This document shows, piece after piece, positions 35,356 to 45,797 of a stretch of 64,000 bases of DNA. Below the pieces are notes generated by a model, which made no database searches, had not been told where the DNA came from, and saw only the letters and a program-made list of their open reading frames with translations. Both the position numbers and the translations under genes were made by a program. Source of the DNA: Fragum whitleyi (lineage: Eukaryota; Mollusca; Bivalvia; Cardiida; Cardiidae); NCBI GenBank assembly GCA_948146395.1, contig OX411559.1, positions 29,294,708-29,358,707 on the forward strand, given 5' to 3'. Each line of letters opens with the position of its first letter. Position 1 is the first letter of the stretch.

Positions 35356-38300
35356 GGGGGGGGGGGGGGAACTTTGGAATTTCTTTGAATGTTATAACTG
35401 AGAAAATATCTTTATTCTGTAATTTCCTCTGAAAATAAAGCGGAACATTGTGGGCCTGTAAGAAATAGCTTGGAATAGGTATTTTCTACATTTTCCACAA
35501 TATTTCCTTCCCAAAAAGAAAATCGAAAAAAATCTATATCAAAATTCTGTCTGCTTCTATTCTCAATTTGGACCAGTCTAAAAATTTAAAAAATGGGAAA
35601 AGGTTAACTTATTCCAAAATCATGCTTCGTTTGGTCCCTCAAGAGAAAGGATCCGGAAGAAGATACACACCCTTTTTTAGCTCACCTGAGCACAACGTGC
35701 TGAAGGGGGCTATGAGGACCACCCTGAGCCCGTCGTATATTGTCTGTCGTGGCTAAACCTCTTTACAGATTGTTCGCAAAGTTCTGATATATGCGCGACG
35801 ACAGTGCGTGTTATTTGTTCACCAAAAAATCTTTGATATGCATCTACTCATTAACCACTGGACGAATTTCAATGATACTTCTCCAGAATGTTCCTTGGTT
35901 AACCTTCTCCAAACTTGTTTGTGAAATTCTGATTGCCGAATAAATATGGGTTTGGCAGGTGTTCTGTCAGTCTGAATTCTTTGAAAGGCTTGAAAATTGC
36001 TGTTAGTACATAGGAACATAGTCTGAATTCTTTGAAAGGCTTGAAAATTGCTGTTATAGGAACATCCACCAATTTTGACCAATCGTTTTATTTTTTTCTT
36101 GTTGTTTTGTTTTTTTGACACGAGAACGACCTTTCACGCGAAAAGGGACTATCTCGGTAGTGCGTTAAGTGCCGACCCTAGTCAGACTACGCAGATTGCG
36201 CAGACTGACTAGGGTTGAAACTTATCCCTTTTTGCTAATTTTCTGAATCTAGAATGATCAATCCTTCTTCCCATGAAAGTATTTTCAAAATGCGACATCA
36301 GGTTGACCTGTGCTAGAACCTATCTCTTTTCAAATATTTATATTACGGAGTTACCAGATGGTCCCTTTTCGGGTTACGGGTAATATTTATATATATTCCA
36401 GCACGCGATGGACGACCGGGAAAAACAACACCAGAGAATCTATCTGGAAATGTACAGGAAAGGACAAGACTCAGCCAAATTCGAGAGAGAAGAAGAGGTA
36501 CGAGGTTATTATTGAATTAACGGATCACCAGCCATGTCTATGATATCTCCCACAAGTATTTATATCCTAGAGTTCATTCAAGCATTCACGTGTTCTCACC
36601 ACGTTGTCGCCTTATATATGATAAATGCCGCCTGATATATTTTGGAAAATGCAGAGATAGCTCCAAACAATTTTTGGTGAACGAACGCTTCGTTCACCAG
36701 TGTTACTACGTTAGGAACACCCAGTGGGTTCTTAATAGATTCGAAATAAAGTAGTGCCCTTTTAGATTCAATTTATCTTTTCTCAAGACTTCTCTTCTCA
36801 AAATACTGGATATTTCGTTTATGGCGTGATACTAGAATTCTTTCATATGTTTAATTCCCTTTTGAAAGATAAAGGAAGTTTAAATGTTTTATCAGGCGAA
36901 TGGAATATCCGCGTAAGCTTATCGAGAGTTAAGAGCAAAAACAAAGTTTGTGTCTATACACTGTATAGACACATAGTCTGTATTCGATCTTATCCCTCTC
37001 TACTGCAAGTTGTAGAAATTTGCCGGAAATATGTATTTCTAGGTCGTGACCCCTGACCTTGTTTTTACTGTACAATTCAATACACGTAGTAAGCATTAGA
37101 AACGATAACCAGTCTAGTGACATCTGTGGATTATGCAATCGGGTTTTACATAACTTTATAACATGCGACAGTCAGTCTCGAGACGGGCTTCAAGGTTTCT
37201 TTTGCCTTTTCTTTTAATAGGGGTGAACGCCGCTATAAACAATTTCTCTGTAAAATCGCGGTGGCTGAAGCTCAGGCAATTTTTCATAATCCTAGTTTTG
37301 CCATACATGTAAATATATTAAAACCTATAAAAACGAAATTTGGATTTTGAATCAATCGCCTTTGGACTGAAATACCTAAACATGGAAAGCTGGTATTTCT
37401 CGCACCAGATCTATTATAAGCCAATAAGCTACCCTATTAGTTTTACAATTATCCACTTATTGATAACAATTTAGAGGCCACAATTATGGTCCAATCTTCA
37501 TGAAACTTGGTCAGAGTGTTGGCTAGGTCACAAGGTTGAACCCTTTTGAAAATGGGATGTATCCATACCATATCACAGTAAAAGGGATCTTTATTACAAT
37601 TTTTTGTTAACACTCTAAAGGCCAGGTCACAAAGATGGTCCCAATTGAAAATTGGTAGGATTCACTTCATATCACAGGAAAAGGGGTATTTAGGATAATT
37701 TTCTTGTTATAACTCTAAATTAAGATTGATTGAATGGAGTTTAACACCGCTTTCAACATTTTTTCAGTTATATCGCGGCGACTGGAGCAGCTAACAATGG
37801 TTTCCTTGTATTTCTCTCACCAGTACAACCTCCACATCCTTTCCTAGCATCCAGCTGCTATCTCACATAGGTCTACGATTATCAACCCATTGGTGAGATA
37901 TAACTCTCAAGGCCACAAACATCATGAAACTTGGTTTTATGTAGAAATTATCTCCTAAATGATATCTGCTTATTTAATTGATGTGATGTCCAAGGGTCAA
38001 AGAGAATCTGGTGGGCGATCTAGGACCATGTCCTCTTGTTTTCCTTCTCATTGTAATGTTTTGAGAACGAGTTCGACATGCAAAACAAATTTGAATTTAC
38101 AGTGAGAATTGCCGAAATTTTGATCGAGACACTTTCCCTTAATCATTTTTACATTTGTAATTTCTCTTTTCTCGACGAATTCAATACATCACTCTAGAAT
38201 GCAATCGGACTCGTTCACCATCAGTACTTTTAGTGCTTTGATTATACAAACAAAATATGCTTGTCGAGTAAACCAAAGTGCAGGCCTTTCGTGTAAAGCG

Positions 38301-40019
38301 ATATAATTAAAGTCTGTACATCTGTCTTTTTCGTCCTTTCTTCTTTCTTATTATACTTCTTTCTTCCTATTTTTCTTTCTTTCATTCATTCGTTCTTTCA
38401 TTCTCAAACAGATGCACTCTTTCACTTCTCAATCTGGAAACCTTTCATACTAAGATCTTGAACATATTCTTATCACCTTTCCATTTATCTATCGATTCTC
38501 GCGAGATAAGATGTATAAGATATACGCTTGAAGGTAAATATAGACACAATAGAAAACTAGCTTTGAATTGGTGACAGCTTGCAGCGAATATTGTCTTTTC
38601 TAGTTCGATCAATATTAACAACAATTCTTTGAGGTTGTAAAATGTTAGGTTGACTTAAATGTATATCCCGTCATGCATATAAGAAACTTAGGGAATTTGA
38701 TTGTTTTATTAGGTTTAAAGCAATTATCTAAAGTTTCACTTTGATCGTACCGAATTGTGATGCTATGATTTCCAGTCACTTCTCATTCTTGTACCTCCAG
38801 AACATTCCACCCATTGCTACAAATTGATCTATTCTGGATTTCACGGCATTTAAAATATTTTGATTAAACCATTATATCGCTCGTTCTGGGCATACCACAG
38901 GGTAAGCGCAAAACTATTGTAAGTGCCTATAAGGCACTCACAATTGTATTGCACTGAACATGCGATTCATTCCTTTAATAAAAGTCTTGCTAAAGGACAT
39001 TACAATATATTTGCTCTTACGACTAACATACTAACCACAGAAAGTCTAGGAGGACCCAAAGTATTCATTTTAATGGTTATGTGTTGAAGAGCTTCGACAG
39101 AAAACCACGGCAGTTATATATTTTTATTTCAAAGTCGGTTATCTCCCGTTATTCAACGCTAACATACGATGTAGTGTCACATTTTGGTATCAAAAACAAT
39201 AATGTTGTCCTGTAGAATGAAATGATGACCTAATAAGAACAATATTAAAACCTATTTGAGGCTTATCTGTGCCTACACTACACTAACTGAAATATTAGCG
39301 GAAGGGGGGAGGGGGGGGGGGGGGTATCATTAAAACCTTGACATTTTTTTTCAAAAGTTATTCTTTGCCCTAGATGTAACCCAAATTCAATGTATATTAA
39401 TATTGAATAACTATTTTAAAAGAGCGTGATTTTTCTCTTTTCCACTATGTCTTCTTTGATACAAAGATGAGATATTACAAATTTAATTTAGTTATTTTTC
39501 AGGTTATAGAAAACTGCTCTTGTAAAATTATTTGGGGCAGTGTGTGAGAATTTGAATATTTATACTGATGGTATATAGTTAGAATTGATAGGGCTTATCT
39601 CAATTTTTATGAAATGATCACGAATAAACACACTTATGAGTTGTAGATTTCATGCTCAGTATTATGTCCTATCTTTCATTTAGCTGGAACGACTTGCCGG
39701 AGCCGGTGGTTGCAAAGTAACGATCTCCGAACTGGTACGAAAACTGGCCTGGACGGAACTAGAACTAGCAAAATGGCAGACTATCAAACGTCACGAAAGT
39801 TACCATGATGCAACGCGACCGGAAACGGAAAGTGACGCCACATTGAGGTTCCTAAAGGACTCGTTCTTTCATTATATCACGGACGAAAAAGATTCCGATC
39901 ATCATTTACGGGCCATGATCAAGATATTTAAATACACGGAGCCACAAATGCAGAGAATAAAGGAGAGTAGATTGATAAATGAAATAGAAAAGCGAAATAA
40001 GAAAAAGTCAAAACGTTAA
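31989..40019 (+). CDS. Coiled-coil protein with GRIP/GRAB-like C-terminus (possible quick-to-court homologue)
   Basis: Four exons (31989-32828, 35161-35304, 36402-36497, 39684-40019), all joined in phase 0, encode about 471 residues. Residues 1-230 are Ser/Lys/Thr-rich and probably disordered. Residues about 235-365 form a heptad-rich coiled coil (LIRDLKRQVRELN, ITRLRAELKELKQNYDDI). Residues about 413-452 (LRFLKDSFFHYITDEKD...LRAMIKIFKYT) resemble GRIP/GRAB domains, which bind Arl/Arf GTPases at the Golgi. The protein ends in a basic tail (KRNKKKSKR). There is no signal peptide or membrane segment. Exon and splice signals are seen directly; the GRIP-like reading and the quick-to-court name come from memory of the families and are inference. 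A tethering or trafficking role would follow if correct. A further 5' exon cannot be excluded. Confidence 0.75.
33443..33567. mobile_element. Degenerate copy of the 167-bp foldback family
   Basis: TCATGATCTTTAACAGTGTT and AAGATCATGAGTTCCGAAAT keep the family's arm sequence, but the centre has lost the exact CCTAATGAA inversion and the outer arms are short. It lies inside intron 1. Confidence 0.6.
33692..34392. repeat. 19-bp minisatellite split by an insertion
   Basis: Units of the form GTCTCGTAGTTATGTGACT, varying at several positions, run from 33692 to 33837 (about seven to eight copies) and resume at 34321-34392 (about four copies). Between them sits a retroposon tail. The two parts share the unit and phase, so they were one array before the insertion. 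Confidence 0.8.
33838..34320 (-). mobile_element. LINE-type 3' end with (TAA)n, inserted in the minisatellite
   Basis: It starts with (TAA)n at 33838-33880, then AAAAAATTTATTTCATGCAG and GAACATTAAGACAT, similar to the insertion at 3493. It ends near TTTGAATTTTGAATTTTCG. It reads as the reverse of a (TTA)n-tailed, 5'-truncated non-LTR element. No coding remains. Confidence 0.55.
35161..35304 (+). CDS. Exon 2 of the coiled-coil gene
   Basis: 144 bases between the acceptor CCATCAG and the donor AAG|GTGGGT. Encodes 48 residues continuing the coiled coil (LVQNKDTEITRLRAELKELK), then CEESISTASVLEQKTTELK. The frame is shared with exon 1 without a split codon. Confidence 0.8.
35327..35369. repeat. 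T29G14 homopolymer junction
   Basis: Twenty-nine T are followed directly by fourteen G, 22 bases after the exon 2 donor. Homopolymers this long are length-unstable, so the exact counts may be assembly-dependent. The G-run can take part in a quadruplex. Confidence 0.9.
35674..36120 (+). mobile_element. Hairpin-ended repeat inside intron 2
   Basis: The left end TTTTTTAGCTCACCTGAGCA with CAACGTGCTGAAGG is the family hairpin, though its right arm is damaged. It is followed by a GTCGTATATTGTCTGTCG remnant of the microsatellite. A direct duplication (GTCTGAATTCTTTGAAAGGC at about 35970 and 36022) lies within. The core differs from copies 1-3. Confidence 0.5.
36402..36497 (+). CDS. Exon 3 of the coiled-coil gene
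   Basis: 96 bases after the acceptor TATTCCAG, ending GAAGAAGAG|GTACGA. It encodes 32 charged residues (HAMDDREKQHQRIYLEMYRK, then GQDSAKFEREEE) that fit a continued helix. Phase 0 on both sides. Confidence 0.75.
37480..38043 (+). mobile_element. Hairpin-family tandem repeat with nested SINE
   Basis: About two core units with CCAATCTTCATGAAACTTGG and TTTTTGTTAACACTCTAAAG, then the family end GATCTAGGACCATGTCCTCT at 38014-38040, the reverse of the ends at 13.85 and 15.83 kb. It is interrupted at 37720-37898 by a truncated SINE-B. Confidence 0.65.
37720..37898 (-). mobile_element. 5'-truncated SINE-B with target-site duplication
   Basis: The body (ATATCGCGGCGACTGGAGCA, CCTTTCCTAGCATCCAGC, ACGATTATCAACCCATTGG) matches SINE-B of the 6.4-kb units, but the tRNA head is missing. 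The flanks TATAACTCTAAA (37708-37719) and TATAACTCTCAA (37899-37910) agree at 11 of 12 bases, as expected for LINE-driven retroposition. Confidence 0.75.
38904..38955. mobile_element. 52-bp foldback, relative of 3251-3333
   Basis: AAGCGCAAAACTATTGTAAG and TGCCTATAAGGCA form an inverted repeat with the right half (CTCACAATTGTATTGCAC), with about three mismatches. The inner arms match those of the 3251 foldback, while the outer GGGGTCAGC part is mostly lost. Confidence 0.6.
39684..40019 (+). CDS. Exon 4 (terminal) of the coiled-coil gene
   Basis: 336 bases from the acceptor CATTTAG to a TAA at 40017-40019, 111 residues. It starts LERLAGAGGCKVTISELVRK, with a helix rich in Trp and Leu (LAWTELELAKWQ), then the GRIP/GRAB-like block (LRFLKDSFFHYITDEKD) and a basic tail. 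It has the clearest protein-like composition in the window. Confidence 0.85.
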   Translation: MERLAGAGGCKVTISELVRKLAWTELELAKWQTIKRHESYHDATRPETESDATLRFLKDSFFHYITDEKDSDHHLRAMIKIFKYTEPQMQRIKESRLINEIEKRNKKKSKR

Positions 40020-40184
40020 AATGTGTTTATATTTTAGACAAAATACAGGTAAGTTATACTGTGAATTCGTATTCGAATACATACACTGTAAATGAATCAC
40101 AATGGGCGGTGTAATTGTAGTTTAAAATTGGGCAAACCTTTGATCATTTTTTTTAAACAACAATTACAACAACAGCAAAAAAAA

Positions 40185-40324
40185 AATAAAAAAATACTTG
40201 TTCCAAAATCCAGGAAAACTTATCTAAGTGACAATGAAATTGATAAAAGAGCAATTCATATAAATTACGAAATGTCATATTCATAAAACAATGAAAAAAT
40301 ATGTTATTTTCAAAACTAAATAAA
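40185..40324 (+). terminator. Polyadenylation signals
   Basis: AATAAA occurs at 40185-40190 inside an A-rich tract and at 40319-40324 (CTAAATAAATGC), 170 and 300 bases after the stop codon. The second is the better candidate because the first may be a by-product of the A-run. Which one is used cannot be told from sequence. Confidence 0.45.
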
Positions 40325-41104
40325 TGCTTTATGTCTGTCTATGTAGTAATTTCCCACAAATGATATTGCTATGCACTGATTGTAATAATGAGGGAAACAC
40401 ATTGGAAAAAAGAGAAATTGCTAATTTCAAACAGTTTCTATCTTTTTCTCTATTTTTAATTTAACGCACATTGAATTTACGACTATAATTGATTGAATTA
40501 GAATACGTTTAAAATTGATTATTTTGTAGAATCTGAGTGACGTTATTCAAAAAGGTTTTAAGTTACACATCAAATATACTTTTTGATAATCAATTCATAA
40601 AACAAAGTGTAAAGTGATACCTAGAACTTTCTCGCGAGAATGGTTTTCGTAAAGATGTTTACTGAATCAACTGTTAAAGAGAATCGTTGCTTTAAGTGGC
40701 AATGGTTTCTTTCCCGAGATATTCATTCTGAAGCATTGATCATTCGAGACTATTCCCGATTTATTTTTATTTACACACACTGTTAAAGAACTCATTTAAA
40801 TGAGAAGACAATGTTTTGTTCATTTCATGTAAGATATATATTTTGCTATTGTTTAGTCAATATTCATGTCCATCTTATATAAATATATAAATGCCATTGC
40901 TGTGAATGAAAGCTTATGAATTAAATTTTGCAAAGAATGATGTTAGTTCTACATTAAAGCTGTCAAAATATGATTAAAGTACTAAGGTAAGCCGAAAAGT
41001 TCTATGAAACCCCTCACTTATTAGTCACAATTGGTGGATCGCAAACCCTGAACTTTGACCTCAATCCTGACATACCCCTTTAATATTTAACAAAAATGCA
41101 TTAG
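40325..41104. other. Non-coding stretch, nothing recognised
   Basis: AT-rich 3' flank of the coiled-coil gene without exons or recognised repeats. Confidence 0.45.
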
Positions 41105-41147
41105 CGCATGCGTGCGAGATTTCCAACAATTTGAAATATGCGCGAGG
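41105..41147. mobile_element. Solo M1 MITE end next to a transposase fragment
   Basis: GCATGCGTGCGAGATTTCCA and ACAATTTGAAATATGCGCG match the left terminus of MITE M1. The rest of M1 is absent; about 45 bases later the Tc1-type coding remnant begins. Confidence 0.6.
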
Positions 41148-41194
41148 GGAAATTTACAGCAGCATAGCCAGTATTGTGTAATTTGGGATGGATT

Positions 41195-41507
41195 CATTTT
41201 CATGGTTGATAATGTCCGTCCACACACGGCCCGTATAGACCAAGAGTATCGCAAAGAAGAGGGCATTCCACGTTTGGACAATCCGGCTCGCTCACCGGAC
41301 TTAAAGCCGAGAGAGCATATGTGGAATGAGCTACTGGTCCGATTTTCGGATCGCCAGGTCCAGCCAAGGACTCTCCAAGAGCTCGATCAGATCCTTTGAG
41401 AAGAATGGTCTGTTATTCCCCAAAGAGAAATCCAGAGCTTGATTATGAGTATGCAGATGCGCTGTTAGGCTGTTATTGACAGTGCCGACTCTCTTACTCG
41501 TTATTGA
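41195..41507 (+). pseudogene. Tc1-type transposase, C-terminal remnant
   Basis: The frame encodes FMVDNVRPHTAR and DNPARSPDLKPREHMWNELL, the second and third catalytic blocks of Tc1 (family form 'DNARPHTA...ARSPDLNPIEHLWD'). Asp of VDN and Glu of REH have 34 residues between them, the DD34E spacing of Tc1. It continues past a TGA (41397-41399) in frame with EEWSVIPQREIQSLI and a TAG (41466-41468) where the family usually has Gln (RCQAVI), to TGA at 41505-41507. The first catalytic Asp and the DNA-binding domain are missing and two stops are present, so it is inactive. Confidence 0.85.
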
Positions 41508-41880
41508 ACGAAATGGAATTGAAAGGACACCTTGTATGGTCAAAATCGATTTTTTCAATTTTCAAGAAAACATACCAATTTCTAGAGTGTCCATGTTTGG
41601 TCTACATTTAAAGTCTTCTTATCATTATAAAGCTTTAGTTTCTTCTTTAAATTTGATAAAACGATAACAATCGACCATTTTTCAACATTCTTATTATCAA
41701 ATTTCATTTTTTCCTGAAATTATAGTATAAAAGAATTTTGGTGCTTAGCAAACTTTGAGTAGTATATTTACTTATGGACATGAATCAAACTGAATCGTCA
41801 AGGTTCGAGATTAACGCCTTAATTACTGTTACTGCGTTTAAAAAGTATTTCCACGGAAATAGACTAGGCGGCATTTTCTG

Positions 41881-41995
41881 TAGGAGGCTTATTTTTCGAC
41901 TTGGTTCAACATACCTGCCAGAAAAGGTCTGACTGCAGATATGCAATCTTTAAACCTTCCTGGACACGGCCAGCCACGTTGTAATATCAAATTGT
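41881..41995. repeat. Dispersed repeat, inverted partner of 46556-46690
   Basis: TTCAACATACCTGCCAGAAA and CACGTTGTAATATCAAATTG appear in reverse complement in each 6.4-kb unit (first copy 46556-46690) with about 80% agreement by eye. The element type is unknown: no TIR or coding was recognised. Confidence 0.6.
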
Positions 41996-42010
41996 GGTAT
42001 ACAATTTTTG

Positions 42011-44254
42011 TTACGGGTCCCTTTTTAGTCATACCCTATGCGCTAATCATAAAAGAAAAATAGTGACTTACGAACCCAAGTACTCATTATAAACACCATG
42101 TAAGAAATTTCTGAGACATATTTATGAGATCTTATCATTGGTTATTGAGAATTGTAGATAAAGCGATAATATATACAATTCGAACTACGTTTATATCATG
42201 GCAAACGCTCTTTTTCATCTGTTAATTTACCCCACCCACCACCTTATAACGACTATGTGACTTTTCGTAACTTTCTGAAAAAGTGCATTAACGAATTTAC
42301 CTAATAATCGCATTTAAAGTCAATTGGTAATTTATCAGGCTCTGTTATCTTTTCGAAGTAAATTCAATTAAGCATTTGTGTAGTGTACGCAGAGAAATAC
42401 TGACAAAACCTCAAATTACAATTTTAATACTCAATGATTCGTGTATTTGGAGATATCTTTTAATAATGTATTTTACTGTTTTACTCCTTAACATAATCGT
42501 TACTCTATTCTACTTAATCACTTCTAGAACCTTAAGTGTTGTCCAAAGCTAATGTTATGTAAAAGTATGGTGGTAAAGTGTACGCAGAGAAGTATCTATA
42601 GGCTATTTAGTAATACTATTATTACATGAGCTGGAAGATATTTTATCGGCGATTTGTTTTCCCCCTTCTTATCTATGATAGCAACCAGAAACATTTTCAT
42701 TATATTTTAGATATAATTCTTTCTTTTGCACATAATTTGGGCTGAGATCTTCATCCAAAGCTCTTAGAAGCTGTTATATGAAAAACACCTTATCATAAAA
42801 AGCGAAAATTCCTCTATCCGACTAATATTTTGTACAACATATAACATTGTATTAGGTCAAGGTGATTTCAGAAATGTTATTCGATAACGCTTTACTATAC
42901 TGTTAGGGTCGTTGATATAAGAATTGATCCTAAGTATGTTTGGTGTACGCAGAGAACTTAAATTGGCAAGAGATTCAAATCTCAGAATTAAATGTATAAA
43001 ACGGATGGAATATTACTCTGATTCTGGAATAATTCATTTATCTTATTAACTAATGATCACATTTTATCGGAAAGAGTGGATAGCTTGCGGAAAGGCTCAT
43101 ACAGATCCATGCAATAATCATATGTAGCGTTGGGTCGAAATTGTTTTTTTGAAAGGGGGATTTATTTAAATTATGTCAGTTGATAGAGCTAAAATAAGAA
43201 GTAGTTCAACATTTTATGAGCGCGTGCTTTAGGAAATCACACTTTCACATACTTATTTATTTATTTATTTATTTATTTTTTAAATCAATACATCGTTATT
43301 TCTTCTTTTTTTACCGATCAGTTGTACATGACACATCGGGCAAAAAGGTACTTTTAATGAACTTACGACATGCTAGGCAAAAAGGGATCCCAAAAGTAAC
43401 TAACTCTTAGCATTGAAGTTTTATTCTTTTCGCAATTAGTTAACGCATACTTTTACTAATTTAATTTTCAAAGAGAGCAGCAGCTGGTTTAAATAATAGA
43501 TATTTCTAATCCCTTTATTAACAAAAGGCAGAAGAAGCGACGTTGCTGTTCGCAGTGTATATATCGGACAAGAGAGTTTTCGATTATCATTTTGATTTTT
43601 ATCTTGATAATGCCCTTCGATTTAACGGTCATTTTTCTGTTCAATGCGTCTAAAATACTGTGACAGAATTCGGTAATAACTAAGTCTTTATATAAAGCAA
43701 CATAACAAGAGAAAGTTTCGCTTAAAACATTTTAAATGGAAAAGTTGTATAAATAAGAAGCCTGAAGTCATATTATTTTACTGTTTGTATCAAATTAAAA
43801 TGTAAAGATTTAATATTTCCTCTATTTATGCAATATAGTATTTACATGCTTCAAATCAAATCTGTGTGAAGCCGTTAAGTAATTCTTTGCCATTCACCAT
43901 TTCATGCTGGAATATGATCATTGTGGGCTATAGGGAGACGTTTACGGTTTGTCGCCAATCGTAATTAGACAAAATCTCGTTCACGTTAAAGCTAATTATT
44001 GACAATTAACATAACCGTCCATTTCAATAAAATAACCACCAACACAATCAGATTAAGGTATAACCACTTTGTTTCGAACTTCCTCCGTATTTCGGACGTC
44101 GGTTTGAGTAGGCAATAAAAAAGCCACAAAGTTAAATCTATAGTTTGCTCTAAACCGATGGATCGCGCAGCGACTTTACATTTAACCTTCAATCATTTAG
44201 AAACACCGTGCCGGCTGTAAATTCTTGGCGCCATTTGCAGCGGCAGTACATTCG
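42011..44254. other. Non-coding stretch with a thrice-repeated 14-mer
   Basis: GTGTACGCAGAGAA occurs at 42383-42396, 42578-42591 and 42943-42956, all on the plus strand and without extended flanking similarity. A (TATT)n run lies at about 43253-43279. No gene or transposon was recognised. Confidence 0.5.
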
Positions 44255-44400
44255 TTTTCGGCTCTTAAGTGTTCCAACTTTTACACCTGAGTGGAGATAA
44301 ATTTTTCCCAGAAAATTCCCGTGGTTTAGTCGGGATTCGATACTGGAACCTTCCGATCCCAACGCCACCGTCCTAATCACTGAACCTTGGAATCCACGTT
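44255..44400 (-). mobile_element. tRNA-derived SINE, family C (copy 2)
   Basis: On the minus strand: an A-box-like GGTTCAGTGATTAGGACGG (about 44365-44387), a B-box-like GGTTCCAGTATCGAATCCCG (44331-44350), then CCACGGGAATTTTCTGGGAA. It shares head and post-head sequence with 22815-22980. The downstream body probably continues left to about 44210. Confidence 0.6.
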
Positions 44401-45797
44401 AGCCACGTAGATCTCGGTAATTTCGCGAATAAAGATACCATCCTTGACCGTCACTTACATTCACGAAATTCGTGCTATGCAATAAAGCAGACTAAGAATC
44501 GCTAGTCCGCAGAATGCACCAAACGCTTCCCTGGAAACCATGTAGGCCCACACAAAACCTAACGAGTCTGTAAAAAAACAAGCTTCCAGTTAGTGAAGCA
44601 GTTCAAATTGTCGTTACACACCGAAGTGTCAAACATGATGTTGTCCCGTCAAACATGTTTCATGTTCGCAAGTGCGTAGAGTGGAAGAAAAGTGTGGAAA
44701 CAGTCATCCGAGTCGAAAATAGCAAAATATTGATTTGAAACCTTTCAAGCTACAATATATAGATAGTATCTAAGGTATCTAAGTTAAGGATCTCACGGTA
44801 ATCGGCTAAATTAAATTTCGGGACAAAAAAAATGTATAGACCCATAAGAAACTGCTACTTGCAAACATTGAAAGTTGTTTGTGAAACAGTTTCAAAGATT
44901 TCTTGTTTTTCTTTTTTGATGATTTCTTTTTAAATTAAAAGATGTATAAACCTTTTGGAGTTCTCTAAAGCAACGGAGATCATTTCAAGCATCTTTGTAA
45001 GGAATACATGATAATTCTGCGATCTAAATCGGCCGAATGGTTTTAGACATAAGTTTCTAAAAACTTCCTTCTCTATTTTCAAGTAAAGTACGATGAACAC
45101 AACATAGTTACCATTTCCATTTTTTTTTTCATTTTGATATGTAAATTCAAGTATCTAATCTGAGAACCATAAGCCAATCCTACGTGTATGATTTAATTGC
45201 TGGATGATTTCTAATGAGAACATTTTAAATATTTCATATGCTTACAATTTATCCCAACAAGACTTTTACAAATACTCATTTTAAATAATGCATGATACAA
45301 AATTCCTCTAGCAATCTCCAATTACTCTCAACTTAGTCACGCGCACTCATACCATCCACATTCATCCACTCAAAAATTCATACAAACTCATAATTGCAGA
45401 AACACTTCATTTTATCTGTTTGTTATATTTGTTTATCATTAAATTACTATTGATAAAATGTATTTTGACTGTCATACACACTGAATCTACGGTCACGCAA
45501 CTAAGTGCAAATAAAGAACGAGCTTTTTTCCGTTTCCACCACCATATGTCGGTTTGTTATTTTTTCTCTCTGTTTTCGCATACAAACTCATGTTCTTCAT
45601 TCAATTCACCCAATCCTATGCTCAATTCCTTTTCTTTAAATGATAAAAAAAAATTAAAACAAGCTAACAGCTCGCAATTTATGGTCGATAAACCGCATTC
45701 AACGACTATTTTTATTGGCCTAGAAGTCATTCAGAGTGAAAAAAGCACAGGGACTCTGTACATGATAAAAAAGCCTTATACAATGAGTTGGCTTAAA
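44401..45797. other. Non-coding left flank of the 6.4-kb array
   Basis: No repeat seen that belongs to the array. The longest frame (45420-45821, 133 codons) crosses the array boundary, is hydrophobic then polar, and shows no recognisable domain or splice sites. I do not call it a gene. Confidence 0.45.

Larger units (their letters stand above)
35305..36401 (+). other. Intron 2
   Basis: Donor GTGGGT; acceptor ATATTCCAG. It contains the T29G14 tract (35327-35369), a hairpin-ended repeat (35674-36120) with an internal 50-base-period duplication, and a short hairpin, ACCCTAGTCAG...CTGACTAGGGT, at 36175-36215. Confidence 0.7.
36498..39683 (+). other. Intron 3
   Basis: Donor GTACGA; acceptor TTTCATTTAG. 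It contains the repeat at 37480-38043 with a nested SINE, a CTTT-rich tract (about 38330-38402), a foldback (38904-38955) and a G-rich run (about 39303-39324). No extra exon was recognised. Confidence 0.65.

Noticed and set aside
42383..42396. Resemblance of GTGTACGCAGAGAA to a cDNA-kit adapter sequence
   Set aside because: Only a partial resemblance (ACGCAGAG); the three copies have genomic flanks on both sides and the match does not extend.
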